Below are positions 18,901 through 25,746 of a DNA stretch of 41,262 bases, in pieces (positions within the stretch are counted from its first letter, which is position 1; every line of letters starts with the position of its first letter). The stretch comes from Rhodospirillales bacterium (GTDB lineage: Bacteria; Pseudomonadota; Alphaproteobacteria; Reyranellales; Reyranellaceae). Below the pieces are notes generated by a model that saw only the letters and a program-made list of their open reading frames with translations, did not search any database and had not been told where the DNA came from. The DNA lies in contig WHTW01000061.1 of assembly GCA_009377525.1 (NCBI GenBank), forward strand, positions 1-41,262, read 5' to 3'. Made by a program: the position numbers and the translations under genes.

Positions 18901-19252
18901 GGAACGGCGCGATCTCGGCGGCCAGCGAGGGATCGTAGGCGAAGGGCCACTGCTCGGCGTCGGGCTCGAGGAAGAAGTCGAACGGATTGATCACCGTCAT
19001 GTCGGCAACCAGATCGACCACGACCTCGAAGCGGTCGGTCTTCTCGGGGAAGACCAGGCGGGCGAGATGATTGCCCTGCGGATCCTGCTGCCAGTTGATG
19101 AAATGCTGCTTCGGCTCGATCCTGAGCGCATAGGACAGGATCGCGGTGCGGGAATGCGGGGCGGGACGCAGGCGCACGACCTGCGGGCCCAGCGCCACGA
19201 GCCGGTCGTAGGTGTAGGTCGTACGGTGATGCAGCGCGACGTGAATGCTCAT
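15887..19252 (-). CDS. Transglutaminase fused to DUF2126 putative amidoligase
   Basis: A 1121-residue two-enzyme fusion of normal family length. The N-terminal part has the bacterial transglutaminase N domain (MSIHVALHHRTTYTYD) and a core with Cys180 (GSCRDTGW), His229 (LHAWCEV) and Asp245 (GLDPTSG). The remainder is DUF2126, which Pfam describes as a putative amidoligase related to the glutamine synthetase fold; visible blocks include LTMGGEPTFVSIDD, GGGNHVTLGG and DLLKSLLGYWLNHPSLSYLF-like sequence in the 780-800 region. With the ATP-grasp/alpha-E protein and the second transglutaminase it forms a predicted peptide-making system. It is transcribed toward them, but a toxin-antitoxin pair sits between. 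Confidence 0.91.
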   Translation of the reverse strand: MSIHVALHHRTTYTYDRLVALGPQVVRLRPAPHSRTAILSYALRIEPKQHFINWQQDPQGNHLARLVFPEKTDRFEVVVDLVADMTVINPFDFFLEPDAEQWPFAYDPSLAAEIAPFRKLEPPGPLLSAWLAKVDRNKQRTVDFIVGLNARLQKDIGYIVRLEPGVQTCEETLKLGKGSCRDTGWLLVTILRHLGLAARFASGYLIQLTPDEKPLEGPEGPTHDFTDLHAWCEVYLPGAGWIGLDPTSGLLTGEGHIPLACTPEPSSAAPIEGAVEESEVAFSYDMKVTRVRETPRTTKPYSDEQWAKLLAVGEAIEGDIGRHDLRLTMGGEPTFVSIDDMDGAEWNTLALGPEKRRKAGVLFRKLADRFASGPLLHFGQGKWYPGEQLPRWSLNCHWRKDGEAIWRDQHLYALEDKPTGATPEIAHRFALAFAHRLQLDPGYLFGAFEDTWYYLWRERRLPSNVTVDASKVKDEMERERLAHVFEQGLESAVGTVLPIQREHNGRGRWRSGPWFLRSEKCYLIPGDSPLGYRLPLDSLPWAAPQDMDFAVDPDPMAPHPALPPLDAFRRAPVLRRQERSSQRGLPADTNGDGEARREAWRRALAPDLGLRPGVGHSAGNVVRTAISFEPRDGHLFVFMPPTERTEDYLDLVTAVEDTAEELGQPVFIEGYPPPGADPRLNHFSVTPDPGVIEVNIHPSTSWREIVDKTEIVYEEARTTRLGAQKFMIDGRHTGTGGGNHVTLGGPSAADSPLLRRPDLLKSLLGYWLNHPSLSYLFSGLFIGPTSQHPRVDEARNDALHELEIAFRQIKPGQPAPPWLVDRIFRNLLVDATGNAHRTEFCIDKLFTPDAASGRRGLLELRAFEMPPHWRMSVAQQALLRGLVARFWDRPYERTLTRWGTRLHDDFMLPHFVWQDFLDVLADLSEPGYRFTPDWFAPHFEFRFPKIGEIAQRGIELELRHALEPWHVLGEEPGGGGTVRYVDSSVERLQVKAVGLNEQRHVIACNGWRLPLRATGTVGEYVAGVRYRAWQPSNALHPTIGIHAPLTFDIHDSWNGRSLGSCSYHVAHPGGRSYDRMPVNANEAEARRRARFFPIGHSPGDMPEPRPIDNPEHPLTLDLRRA

Positions 19253-19340
19253 GCCGACCCGCCCAATTCCGCTCTACAGGTACACTTAGCAAGTGACATG
19301 CCAGCGTCAAAGGTGGCGTATTGGTAGCCCCAACAATAAA

Positions 19341-19405
19341 CCTCACCCTGAGGAGGCCGCGTAGCGGCCTGGGCGCATTCTGATGCGCCATACTCGAAGG
19401 GTGGG
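19341..19405 (+). repeat. Left 65-nt inverted repeat of the GIY-YIG unit
   Basis: It begins CCTCACCCTGAGGAGG and ends TCGAAGGGTGGG. The first 13 bases are themselves palindromic (CCTCA-CCC-TGAGG), and CGCATTCTGATGCG forms an internal hairpin. It pairs in inverted orientation with 19728-19792. Confidence 0.85.
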
Positions 19406-19420
19406 CAACGCGGCGGATCC

Positions 19421-19714
19421 TTGGAAGAGCCTGGTGCGTACGTCTATATGCTGCGCTGTTCGGACGGCAGCTACTACGTCGGGTCAGCCCGTCTTGGGCT
19501 TGAGCGCCGACTGTCGGAACATAACAGCGGCGCCTACGGCGGCTACACTTCCAAACGACTGCCGGTCGAGCTCGTGTGGTCCGAGCATTTTCCGGATATT
19601 GCCGACTCCATTGCCGTGGAGCGACAAATCAAAGGCTGGTCTCATTCAAAGAAGGAAGCATTGATTCGCGGTGACTATGGTGAAATTCGGAAACTGGCCA
19701 AGAGGCGTACTTAG
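19421..19714 (+). CDS. GIY-YIG nuclease family protein (UPF0213-like)
   Basis: A 97-residue single-domain nuclease. The GIY part is Tyr7-Val-Tyr9 (AYVYML), the YIG part Tyr19-Val-Gly21 (YYVGSA), the conserved helix Arg is in LERRLSEHN, and the conserved Glu region is AVERQIKGWSHSKKEALI. It starts at TTG, since no in-frame ATG or GTG precedes the domain. Small solo GIY-YIG proteins of this family have no established cellular role; the domain cleaves DNA in homing endonucleases and repair proteins. The inverted repeats on both sides suggest a link between this nuclease and the spread of the repeats. Confidence 0.88.
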   Translation: MEEPGAYVYMLRCSDGSYYVGSARLGLERRLSEHNSGAYGGYTSKRLPVELVWSEHFPDIADSIAVERQIKGWSHSKKEALIRGDYGEIRKLAKRRT

Positions 19715-19727
19715 ACCGAGTCCGTTG

Positions 19728-19792
19728 CCCATCCTTCGAGACGCCCGGCGCGCATGTGAATGCGCGTATTTGCGCGGCTCCTCAGGATGAGG
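19728..19792 (-). repeat. Right 65-nt inverted repeat of the GIY-YIG unit
   Basis: On the minus strand it begins CCTCATCCTGAGGAGC and ends TCGAAGGATGGG, matching the left copy at both ends. The middle differs in sequence but keeps hairpin potential (CGCGCATTCACATGCGCG). Length is identical to the left copy. Confidence 0.85.
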
Positions 19793-19814
19793 CGTGTTTC
19801 GTGAGATGCAGCCG

Positions 19815-20558
19815 ATGACCAACTACTTCGATCTTTCAGGCAAAGTCGCCCTGGTGACCGGCGGCAGCCGCGGTCTGGGCTACCAGATGGTCAAGGCCTT
19901 CGCCGCCAACGGCGCCGACGTCTTCGTCACCAGCCGCAAGCTCGAGGCCTGCGAGAAGGCCGCCGCGGAAGTGCGCGCCCTGGGCCGCAAGGCCGAAACC
20001 TACGCCTGCAACGTCGCCAACTGGCAGGAGCTCGACGGGCTGGTCGATGCAGCCTATGCCGCCTTCGGCAAGGTCGACATCCTGGTCAACAACGCCGGGT
20101 CCTCGCCGCTGGCGCCGTCGTCGCTGGAGACGCCCGAGCATCTTTTCGACCGCATCGCGTCGCTGAACTTCAAGGGCCCGTTCCGCCTGATGTCCCTGGT
20201 CGGCAGCCGCATGGCCGCGGGTGAGGGCGGCTCGATCATCAACATTTCCAGTGCGGGCGCGCTCCGCCCCAGGCCGCAGATCGCGCCCTACGCCGGCGCC
20301 AAGGCGGCGCTGAACGCCATCACCGAGGCTTTCGCCTTCGAGTACGGTCCCAAGGTGCGGGTCAACACCATCTCGCCCGGCCGGTTCCTGACGGATGTCT
20401 CCAGGGCGTGGAGCGAGGAGCACAAGCTCAACTCGACCGCGGCGCTGAAGCGCAGCGGCCGGCCGGAGGAGATCGTGACCGCCGCACTCTATCTCGCCTC
20501 GAGCCAATCGAGCTTCACCACCGGATCCGTGGTCCGGGTCGACGGAGGAATCGCCTGA
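19815..20558 (+). CDS. Short-chain dehydrogenase/reductase (SDR)
   Basis: A 247-residue classical SDR, NAD(P)-dependent. TGGSRGLG (15-22) binds the nucleotide, NNAG (92-95) stabilises the core, and Ser145/146, Tyr159 and Lys163 (PYAGAK) form the active site. The C-terminus GSVVRVDGGIA is typical of glucose/3-oxoacyl-type SDRs. Start chosen at 19815, where the family N-terminus MTNYFDLSGK begins; GTG 19794 and ATG 19806 are alternatives. It ends in a TGATG overlap with the alcohol dehydrogenase, so the two are translationally coupled and may act in one oxidation pathway. Confidence 0.92.
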   Translation: MTNYFDLSGKVALVTGGSRGLGYQMVKAFAANGADVFVTSRKLEACEKAAAEVRALGRKAETYACNVANWQELDGLVDAAYAAFGKVDILVNNAGSSPLAPSSLETPEHLFDRIASLNFKGPFRLMSLVGSRMAAGEGGSIINISSAGALRPRPQIAPYAGAKAALNAITEAFAFEYGPKVRVNTISPGRFLTDVSRAWSEEHKLNSTAALKRSGRPEEIVTAALYLASSQSSFTTGSVVRVDGGIA

Positions 20559-21688
20559 TGAAGATGAAAGCTGCCGTTCTCACCGTTTGCGGCGCGCCGC
20601 GGCCGTTTGCCAAGTCGAAGCCGATCCAGATCGCCGAGCTCGATCTCGATCCGCCGGGCGAGGGCGAGGTTTTGGTCAAGGTGGGCGGCGGCGGGCTCTG
20701 CCATTCCGACCTGTCGCTGATCAACGGCGACCGGCCGCGGCCGGTGCCGATCGTGCTGGGCCACGAGGGTGCGGGCGAGATCGTCGAGGTCGGCGCCGGC
20801 GTGCACGACGTCAAGGCGGGCGACCATGTCTGCTTCACCTTCAACGTGAGCTGCGGCCGTTGCCGGCGCTGCCTCGAAGGCCGGCCCTACATCTGCGAGC
20901 GCTCGGTGACGCCGCGCGCCGCGGGCCAGCTCCTGTCGGGCCATCACCGGCTCCATCTCGACGGCAAGCCGGTGAACCATCAGTCCGGCGTCTCCTGTTA
21001 CGCCGAATACGCCGTGGTCGATCGCGGCTCGGTGGTGGTGATCGATCCCACCCTGCCGCTCGATGTGGCCGCCCTGTTCGGCTGCGCCGTCGTCACCGGC
21101 GTGGGCGCCGTGGTCAACACCGCGCAGGTCCGGCCCGGCAGCACGGTGGCCGTCGTCGGCCTGGGCGGCGTCGGCCTGAGCGGCCTGATGGGCGCGGTGC
21201 TGGCGGGTGCGAGCTGCATCGTGGCGATCGATCTTTCGGACGAGAAGCTGGGGCTGGCTCGCCAGCTCGGCGCCACCGATACGGTGAACGCCAAGGACGC
21301 CGACCACGTGAAGCAGGTGCGTGACCTCACCAACGGCGGCGTCGACTACGCCTTCGACCTCGCCGGGACCATCAAGGCCATGGAGACGGCCTATCTGGTG
21401 ACGCGCTGGGGCGGCACGACGGTGACGGCGGGCCTGTCGCCGATCAGCGCCGACTTCTCCTTCAAGCAGAGCGTGCTGGTCAGCGAGGAGAAGACCATCA
21501 AGGGCAGCTACATGGGAAGCTGCGTGCCCGTGCGCGACATCCCGCGCTTCATCGCCCTCTACCAGCAGGGCAAGCTGCCGGTCGACCGCATGATGAGCCA
21601 GCGCATCGGCTTCGACGAGATCAATGCCGGCTTCGACCGCCTGCAGGACGTGGCGACCGTGCGCCAGGTGCTGCTGCCGCATGGGTGA
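20558..21688 (+). CDS. Zinc-dependent alcohol dehydrogenase (class III-like MDR family)
   Basis: A 376-residue medium-chain dehydrogenase. Catalytic zinc ligands Cys48 and His69-Glu70 (LGHEGAG) and the four structural zinc cysteines 99, 102, 105 and 113 are all present. The cofactor motif is VVGLGGVGLSG, and an acidic strand end (IDLSD) favours NAD over NADP. It begins inside the TGATG junction with the SDR; GGAGG lies upstream within the SDR gene. It probably oxidises an alcohol to an aldehyde alongside the SDR. Confidence 0.93.
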   Translation: MKMKAAVLTVCGAPRPFAKSKPIQIAELDLDPPGEGEVLVKVGGGGLCHSDLSLINGDRPRPVPIVLGHEGAGEIVEVGAGVHDVKAGDHVCFTFNVSCGRCRRCLEGRPYICERSVTPRAAGQLLSGHHRLHLDGKPVNHQSGVSCYAEYAVVDRGSVVVIDPTLPLDVAALFGCAVVTGVGAVVNTAQVRPGSTVAVVGLGGVGLSGLMGAVLAGASCIVAIDLSDEKLGLARQLGATDTVNAKDADHVKQVRDLTNGGVDYAFDLAGTIKAMETAYLVTRWGGTTVTAGLSPISADFSFKQSVLVSEEKTIKGSYMGSCVPVRDIPRFIALYQQGKLPVDRMMSQRIGFDEINAGFDRLQDVATVRQVLLPHG

Positions 21689-21718
21689 ACGATGGTCATC
21701 GGCATGATATAGTATGTT

Positions 21719-22021
21719 ATGTCGTCGTTCCTGCCGCCTCCGCAAGACCGGCTCGCGGCCCTCTGCCGGCGCTGGAAGATCCGCGAGCTGAGCGTATTCG
21801 GTTCAGCCGCGCGTGGTGACGCGCGAGCCGACAGCGATGTCGACCTGCTTGTCGAGTACGAACCCGACGCCGATTGGAGCCTCCTCGATACCGCGCGACT
21901 CCGTCGTGAACTCGGCGATCTTTTCGGACGTCCGGTTGACCTCGTTCGCGAACGCAATATCACCAACCCCTATCGCCTCACATCAATTCGGCGTAGCCGA
22001 CGCGAGCTTTATGCCGCCTGA
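21719..22021 (+). CDS. mntA: MntA-type minimal nucleotidyltransferase antitoxin
   Basis: A 100-residue minimal nucleotidyltransferase. GSAARGD (28-34) and SDVDLLVE (39-46) give the GSX10DXD motif with Asp40 and Asp42. In studied systems MntA neutralises HepT by adding AMP to a tyrosine in the toxin's RX4HXY motif; that motif is present in the next gene. The start lies just after an AT-rich stretch (GATATAGTATGTT) that may hold the -10 box, so the leader would be very short. It overlaps the toxin gene by 11 bp. It sits between the alcohol dehydrogenase and an acetyltransferase. Confidence 0.9.
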   Translation: MSSFLPPPQDRLAALCRRWKIRELSVFGSAARGDARADSDVDLLVEYEPDADWSLLDTARLRRELGDLFGRPVDLVRERNITNPYRLTSIRRSRRELYAA

Positions 22022-22337
22022 AGTCGATGACAGGGCGTTGCTTTTCGACATGCTCGAATTCGCCCGCGAGGTCGTGGCCTTTTCCAAGGGCCGTGCTCGC
22101 GGCGAACTCGATAGCGACAGGATATTGCTGAGATCCTTGGAGCGTGCTCTCGAGCTGGTAGGTGAATGCGCAAGGCGTATGTCCGCACCGACCCGACAAG
22201 CACATGCATCAATTCCGTGGCAGGATATCGTGGGTATGCGCAACATCATCGCGCACGAGTATGGTCACATTGATCTCGACGAGATTTGGAAGACGTACAG
22301 CGAGACGCGCCCCGGTTGGTGTCGGAGCTTGAGATGA
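22011..22337 (+). CDS. hepT: HepT-type HEPN toxin with frameshifted C-terminus
   Basis: A 108-residue HEPN ribonuclease. The RX4HXY motif is complete: Arg77, His82 and Tyr84 in MRNIIAHEYGHID. The start at 22011 overlaps the antitoxin end. After IWKTYSET the reading frame ends in a short atypical tail and stops at 22337. In the next frame the DNA encodes APRLVSELEMIVAG, which resembles the expected HepT C-terminus, and stops at 22372, immediately before the acetyltransferase ATG. One missing base near 22308 explains this. The active site is unaffected, so the toxin may be attenuated or still active; a sequencing error is possible. Confidence 0.85.
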   Translation: MPPEVDDRALLFDMLEFAREVVAFSKGRARGELDSDRILLRSLERALELVGECARRMSAPTRQAHASIPWQDIVGMRNIIAHEYGHIDLDEIWKTYSETRPGWCRSLR

Positions 22338-22372
22338 TCGTGGCCGGGTTGCCGCCACCGTCGAGCGTTTGA

Positions 22373-22837
22373 ATGGTGGCTATTGTTGTTTCCATCGAAA
22401 GCCCATTGCAGGACGACGTTCGCGCGCTGATCGCCGAGCTCAACGCGACGCTGCTCGAGCTGACGCCGCCGGAGTTCGTCTTCCACATGACTGCCGAGCA
22501 GATGGCGGGGGCCGACACGACCGTGTTCATCGCCCGCGAGGACGGCCAGGCGGTGGCCTGCGGCGCGCTCAAGCGCCATGCCGGCGGCATCGGCGAGGTC
22601 AAGCGCATGTACACGCGGCCGTCGCATCGCGGCCGCAAGATCGGCGCGATGATCGTCGAGCAGGTCGAGGTCCTGGCGCGGTGCGAGGGTCTTCGGCGCC
22701 TGGTGCTGGAGACCGGCGATCGCCATCCCGCCGCCTGGACGGTCTACGAGCGCGCCGGTTTCACGCGCTGCGGGCCGGTGCTGGATTATCCCGATTCCAA
22801 GTGGTCGGTGTTCTACGAGAAGTCCCTGGCCGAATGA
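22373..22837 (+). CDS. GNAT-family N-acetyltransferase
   Basis: A 154-residue acetyltransferase fold. The acetyl-CoA pyrophosphate-binding loop is RGRKIG in MYTRPSHRGRKIGAMIVEQ, followed by the C-terminal strand and helix LVLETGDRHPAAWTVYERAGF. This is the usual pattern of small-molecule or amino-group acetyltransferases. It starts directly after the point where an unshifted HepT frame would stop, so it was probably the next gene of that transcript. A small hairpin (22842-22857) follows the stop. The substrate is unknown. Confidence 0.86.
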   Translation: MVAIVVSIESPLQDDVRALIAELNATLLELTPPEFVFHMTAEQMAGADTTVFIAREDGQAVACGALKRHAGGIGEVKRMYTRPSHRGRKIGAMIVEQVEVLARCEGLRRLVLETGDRHPAAWTVYERAGFTRCGPVLDYPDSKWSVFYEKSLAE

Positions 22838-22878
22838 AAACGGCGGGCATTTCCGCCCACCGTCCTTCGTGTCTAACG

Positions 22879-23142
22879 CTACGGCCGGATGGTGATCGAG
22901 AGGCCCGGAGACGGGCTGTAGTACACCGGCGGCGGATGATAGCCGTAGTTGTACGGCGTCGAATAAACGACCGGCGGCGCACGGTGGTAGTAGCCGAAAT
23001 GGCGGTCGTTGTAGTTGTTCCAACGGTTGTCGTAATGGTACCGGCCGTTGTTGCCCCACCACGCGGCGCTGGCGGGCGCGGCGAGGGCCAGGACGCCGAC
23101 CGCGAGGCCGGCGGCGAGGCCGATGGTGTTTCGCATCGTCAT
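22879..23142 (-). CDS. Small secreted Tyr/Asn-rich protein
   Basis: An 87-residue protein with a standard Sec signal peptide: MTMRN, a hydrophobic core of about 17 residues, then APASA-A as signal peptidase site near residue 26. The mature 60 residues are rich in Tyr, Asn, His, Pro and Trp (for example WWGNNGRYHYDNRW) and have no recognised domain. The start at 23142 is supported by AGGAGG six bases upstream. It is probably periplasmic or surface-associated. It follows a degenerate LTXXQ-family gene, and the two may have been co-transcribed. Confidence 0.75.
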   Translation of the reverse strand: MTMRNTIGLAAGLAVGVLALAAPASAAWWGNNGRYHYDNRWNNYNDRHFGYYHRAPPVVYSTPYNYGYHPPPVYYSPSPGLSITIRP

Positions 23143-23158
23143 GGTTGCCTCCTGTCGG

Positions 23159-23554
23159 TTAGCCCTGATGGGCCGGACGCGGCGGCGTGTAGCGCTCGAA
23201 CACCTGGTCGGCGTTCTTCTTCTGCTCGGGTCGTCGACCGCGGTGGTCTTGTCGGGCGCGATCTTGCGCTTCTCCGCCACCAGCTTCACCATGCGGCTGG
23301 CATTCTCGCGCATCGCCTGCGCCGCGCCGTTCCACTTCTTCTCCTGGTCAGGCGTGATCTTGAGCACCGCCTTCAGCGTGGTGATACGCTGCTCGACGGT
23401 CTCGGGCTTGTTGGAGGTCGCGGCGTCGGCGGCCGGCGGCTTGGCGGCCCTGTTCCTTGGTCCGGGCCAGGACCGGCATCGCGAACAGCGCCGCACCGGC
23501 CACGCTCGCGATCGCGACCGGCCGGGTCACTTTGAAGATCAGCGAATGGGCCAT
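23159..23554 (-). pseudogene. Degenerate LTXXQ (Spy/CpxP-like) periplasmic protein gene
   Basis: Three pieces of one protein lie in two frames. From 23554 a signal peptide is read (MAHSLIFKVTRP then VAGAALFAMPVLA) with a GAGGAAG site. The frame shifts near 23448-23450, where an extra base in a GGG run moves the body to the next frame (NKPETVEQRITTLKAVLKIT, then PDQEKKWNGAAQAMRENA). After KTTAVDD the conserved middle is missing, and the C-terminus EQKKNADQVFERYTPP returns in the first frame, stopping at 23159-23161. The family has LTxxQ-type repeats and acts in envelope stress. One insertion and one internal deletion make it non-functional as written. Confidence 0.72.
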
Positions 23555-23668
23555 GCGTACTTCCTCTTCCTGTAAGCGGCCGAGGGTGGCCGCGCACTGG
23601 AAAAACGGGCGGTCGGAGGAAGCGTTGCGGCTGCGGCGACAAGGTCGCAGCCATCGTTTGGCCGCAAG

Positions 23669-24508
23669 TCAGCGAATCTCGAAACCGAGCCTTGCCAGGG
23701 TTGCACGGATGCGCTCGCGGCCGTTCATCGACTTGATCGGGCCCATGCGGTTCAGCATGCGGGCGGTCCAGGTCGTGGCCTGCATCTCGTTGCGGGCCGA
23801 GAACTTGGCAATTTCCGCGTCATAGGCGGGGCGGTCGCGAACCTCGGGTGCGGCGTCATAGCGCTCGTGGTGCAGCACGGTCGATTGCGGCAGGCGCGGC
23901 TTGACCTCGTTCTTCGACGCCGGATCGGCGTAGCCGACGCAGAGGCCGAACACGACGAAGGCCTTTTGCGGCAGGCCCAGCAGTTCATGCACCTTGGCCG
24001 GGTCGTTGCGCATGGCGCCGATATAGACGGTGCGCAGCCCCAGCGATTCGGCGGCGACCACGGCGTTCTGAGCGGCCAGGGCTGCATCGATGCCGGCCAC
24101 CATGAAGGTCTCGAGGTAGGGCAGGTTCTCGAAGGTCACCTGCTCGGCCTGCGACATCCGCTCGTTGCGCGACATGTCGGCGATGAAGCCGATGTAGAGC
24201 GGGCACTGCTCGATGTGCTTCTGGTCGCCGGCGATTTCGGCCAGCACCTTCCGCTTGGCCGGATCGGTGACGGCGATGGCCGACCACAGCTGCATGTTGG
24301 AGCTGGTGGCCGCCGACTGGGCGGCGGCGATCAGGGTCTCCAGGGTTCCCGCCGGCAGCGGGTCGGCTAAAAAGCCGCGCACCGAGCGGTGGTCGAGCAG
24401 GGTGGCGATGGTCTCGTTCCACGGCCCGGCCGGCGGGATGGCTGCGCCGTAGCGGCGGCCGAGCGCCGCCTGCTTGTCCTGGGTGTCGGTCGGCGTCAGC
24501 GCGTCCAT
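23669..24508 (-). CDS. Nitroreductase family FMN oxidoreductase
   Basis: A 279-residue NAD(P)H-dependent flavoprotein. The family opening is LLDHRSVRGFLADPLPAGTL (the R-S-x-R FMN-phosphate motif), followed by AAQSAATSSNMQLW and the central LGLRTVYIGAMRNDPAKV and PQKAFVVFGLCVGY blocks. It fits the NfsA/Frp-like branch, which carries a C-terminal extension that wraps the partner subunit. The start at 24508 overlaps the MFS gene's stop by 13 bp, so the two are coupled. It may reduce nitro- or quinone-type compounds; the substrate is not shown. Confidence 0.88.
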   Translation of the reverse strand: MDALTPTDTQDKQAALGRRYGAAIPPAGPWNETIATLLDHRSVRGFLADPLPAGTLETLIAAAQSAATSSNMQLWSAIAVTDPAKRKVLAEIAGDQKHIEQCPLYIGFIADMSRNERMSQAEQVTFENLPYLETFMVAGIDAALAAQNAVVAAESLGLRTVYIGAMRNDPAKVHELLGLPQKAFVVFGLCVGYADPASKNEVKPRLPQSTVLHHERYDAAPEVRDRPAYDAEIAKFSARNEMQATTWTARMLNRMGPIKSMNGRERIRATLARLGFEIR

Positions 24509-25746
24509 GCGGCAGCCTGTGGTTTGCGGCGCGTGACGGCAGTCAGCAGCGCCAGGAGGATGAAGGCGGTGACGATGGCGAAGATCATCTGCGGCTGGCC
24601 ACGGTCCATCAGCCAGCCGTAGAGCAGGGGCGCCACCATGCCGCCGAGGTTGAAACCGGTCGAGACGAAGCCGAACACCTTGCCGAACGAGCCGACCGGC
24701 GTGACCGCCCGCACCATCATGTCGCGCGACGGCTGGATGATGCCGTTCAGCAAGCCGCCGGCCGACATCACGAAGATCAGCACGGCCGCCGGCATGTCGA
24801 CCCAACCCAGCAGCACAGCCATCATCGAGGTGAAGGCGAAGCCCAGAGCCGCCACCCATTCGTGATGTGCCGTGCGATCGGCGATGATGCCGCCCAGCAG
24901 CACGCCCGCGGCGCTCAACAGCAGGAAGCCCGAGAGGCCGACATTGGCCACCGATGCGGGCGTGTCGTGCAGGGCGCCCAGGGCGACGACGGAGAAGTTC
25001 TGGATGCCGCCGTTGGCCATGGCGATGCAGACGAAGAACAGCAGGTTGCGCACCACCGGACCGCTCAGCAGCAGGTCGAGACCGACCTTTGCCTGCTCGC
25101 CGGTGGAGGCCTGCGGCTTGCGGACGGTCCTGGGCAGGATGCTGCCGGCCACGATCAGCAACAGGGCCGAGACGATCGCCAGCCCAGCCGCCGCCAGGAA
25201 GGCGCCCTGCCAGCCCCAGACCGCTGCGATGGCCAGCGCCAGCGCCGGCGTGACGCCCGAGCCCAGAAAGCCCGAGAAGGTGTGGATCGAGAACGCCTTG
25301 CCGATGCGCTTCTCGTCGATGGTAGCCGACAGGATGGCGTAGTCGGCCGGGTGATAGACGGTGTTGGCGAGCCCCAGGAAAGCATAGGCCACGATGAACA
25401 GCCAGTAGGCCGGCAGCAGCGCCGCCACGGCGAGCGCGGCGGCGCCCAGCAACAGGCCGCCCGTCAGCATCGCGCGCGGCCCGATGCGGTCGACCAGGAA
25501 GCCGGCCGGCGTCTGCAGCGCGGCCGAGACGACATTGTAGACCGTGATGGCGAGGGCGATCTGTGTGTAGGTGACGCCGAACGCCTCCTTCACCGGTCCG
25601 AAGATCGGCGGCAGCAGCATCAGATGGACGTGACTGGTGAAGTGAGCCGCCGCGATCAGCGCGATGACCTTGCTGTCGCGGCCCCAGCCGGCCTGGGCGG
25701 CCCCAGAGGCGGCGGGCGCCCGCAGTTGCTCACTCGTCGACGACAT
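24496..25746 (-). CDS. MFS transporter
   Basis: A 416-residue inner-membrane protein with about twelve hydrophobic segments in two halves. The loop motif after TM2 is present as GFLVDRIGPRAML, and a related one follows in the second half (GGIIADRTAHHEW). The N-terminal cytoplasmic tail of about 25 residues is hydrophilic. The gene is overlapped at both ends by its operon neighbours, a fumarylacetoacetase-like hydrolase upstream (17 bp) and a nitroreductase downstream, so it probably moves a substrate or product of that pathway. Direction of transport is unknown. Confidence 0.9.
   Translation of the reverse strand: MSSTSEQLRAPAASGAAQAGWGRDSKVIALIAAAHFTSHVHLMLLPPIFGPVKEAFGVTYTQIALAITVYNVVSAALQTPAGFLVDRIGPRAMLTGGLLLGAAALAVAALLPAYWLFIVAYAFLGLANTVYHPADYAILSATIDEKRIGKAFSIHTFSGFLGSGVTPALALAIAAVWGWQGAFLAAAGLAIVSALLLIVAGSILPRTVRKPQASTGEQAKVGLDLLLSGPVVRNLLFFVCIAMANGGIQNFSVVALGALHDTPASVANVGLSGFLLLSAAGVLLGGIIADRTAHHEWVAALGFAFTSMMAVLLGWVDMPAAVLIFVMSAGGLLNGIIQPSRDMMVRAVTPVGSFGKVFGFVSTGFNLGGMVAPLLYGWLMDRGQPQMIFAIVTAFILLALLTAVTRRKPQAAAWTR

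Larger units (their letters stand above)
19341..19792 (+). mobile_element. Candidate mobile unit: GIY-YIG nuclease gene inside inverted repeats
   Basis: A 452-bp block containing a single gene for a GIY-YIG nuclease, bounded by two 65-nt repeats in inverted orientation. The spacing is tight: 15 nt from the left repeat to the start codon and 13 nt from the stop codon to the right repeat. The right end abuts the 5' end of the SDR gene. The repeats resemble dispersed REP-like palindromes of alphaproteobacteria. Mobility is inferred from the architecture only; no target-site duplication could be confirmed. Confidence 0.5.

Noticed and set aside
20558..22372. A tail copy of the alcohol dehydrogenase beyond MntA/HepT, sought by analogy with the 34-40 kb loci
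   Set aside because: No similarity to the dehydrogenase 3' end was seen after HepT, so this module does not show the pattern.
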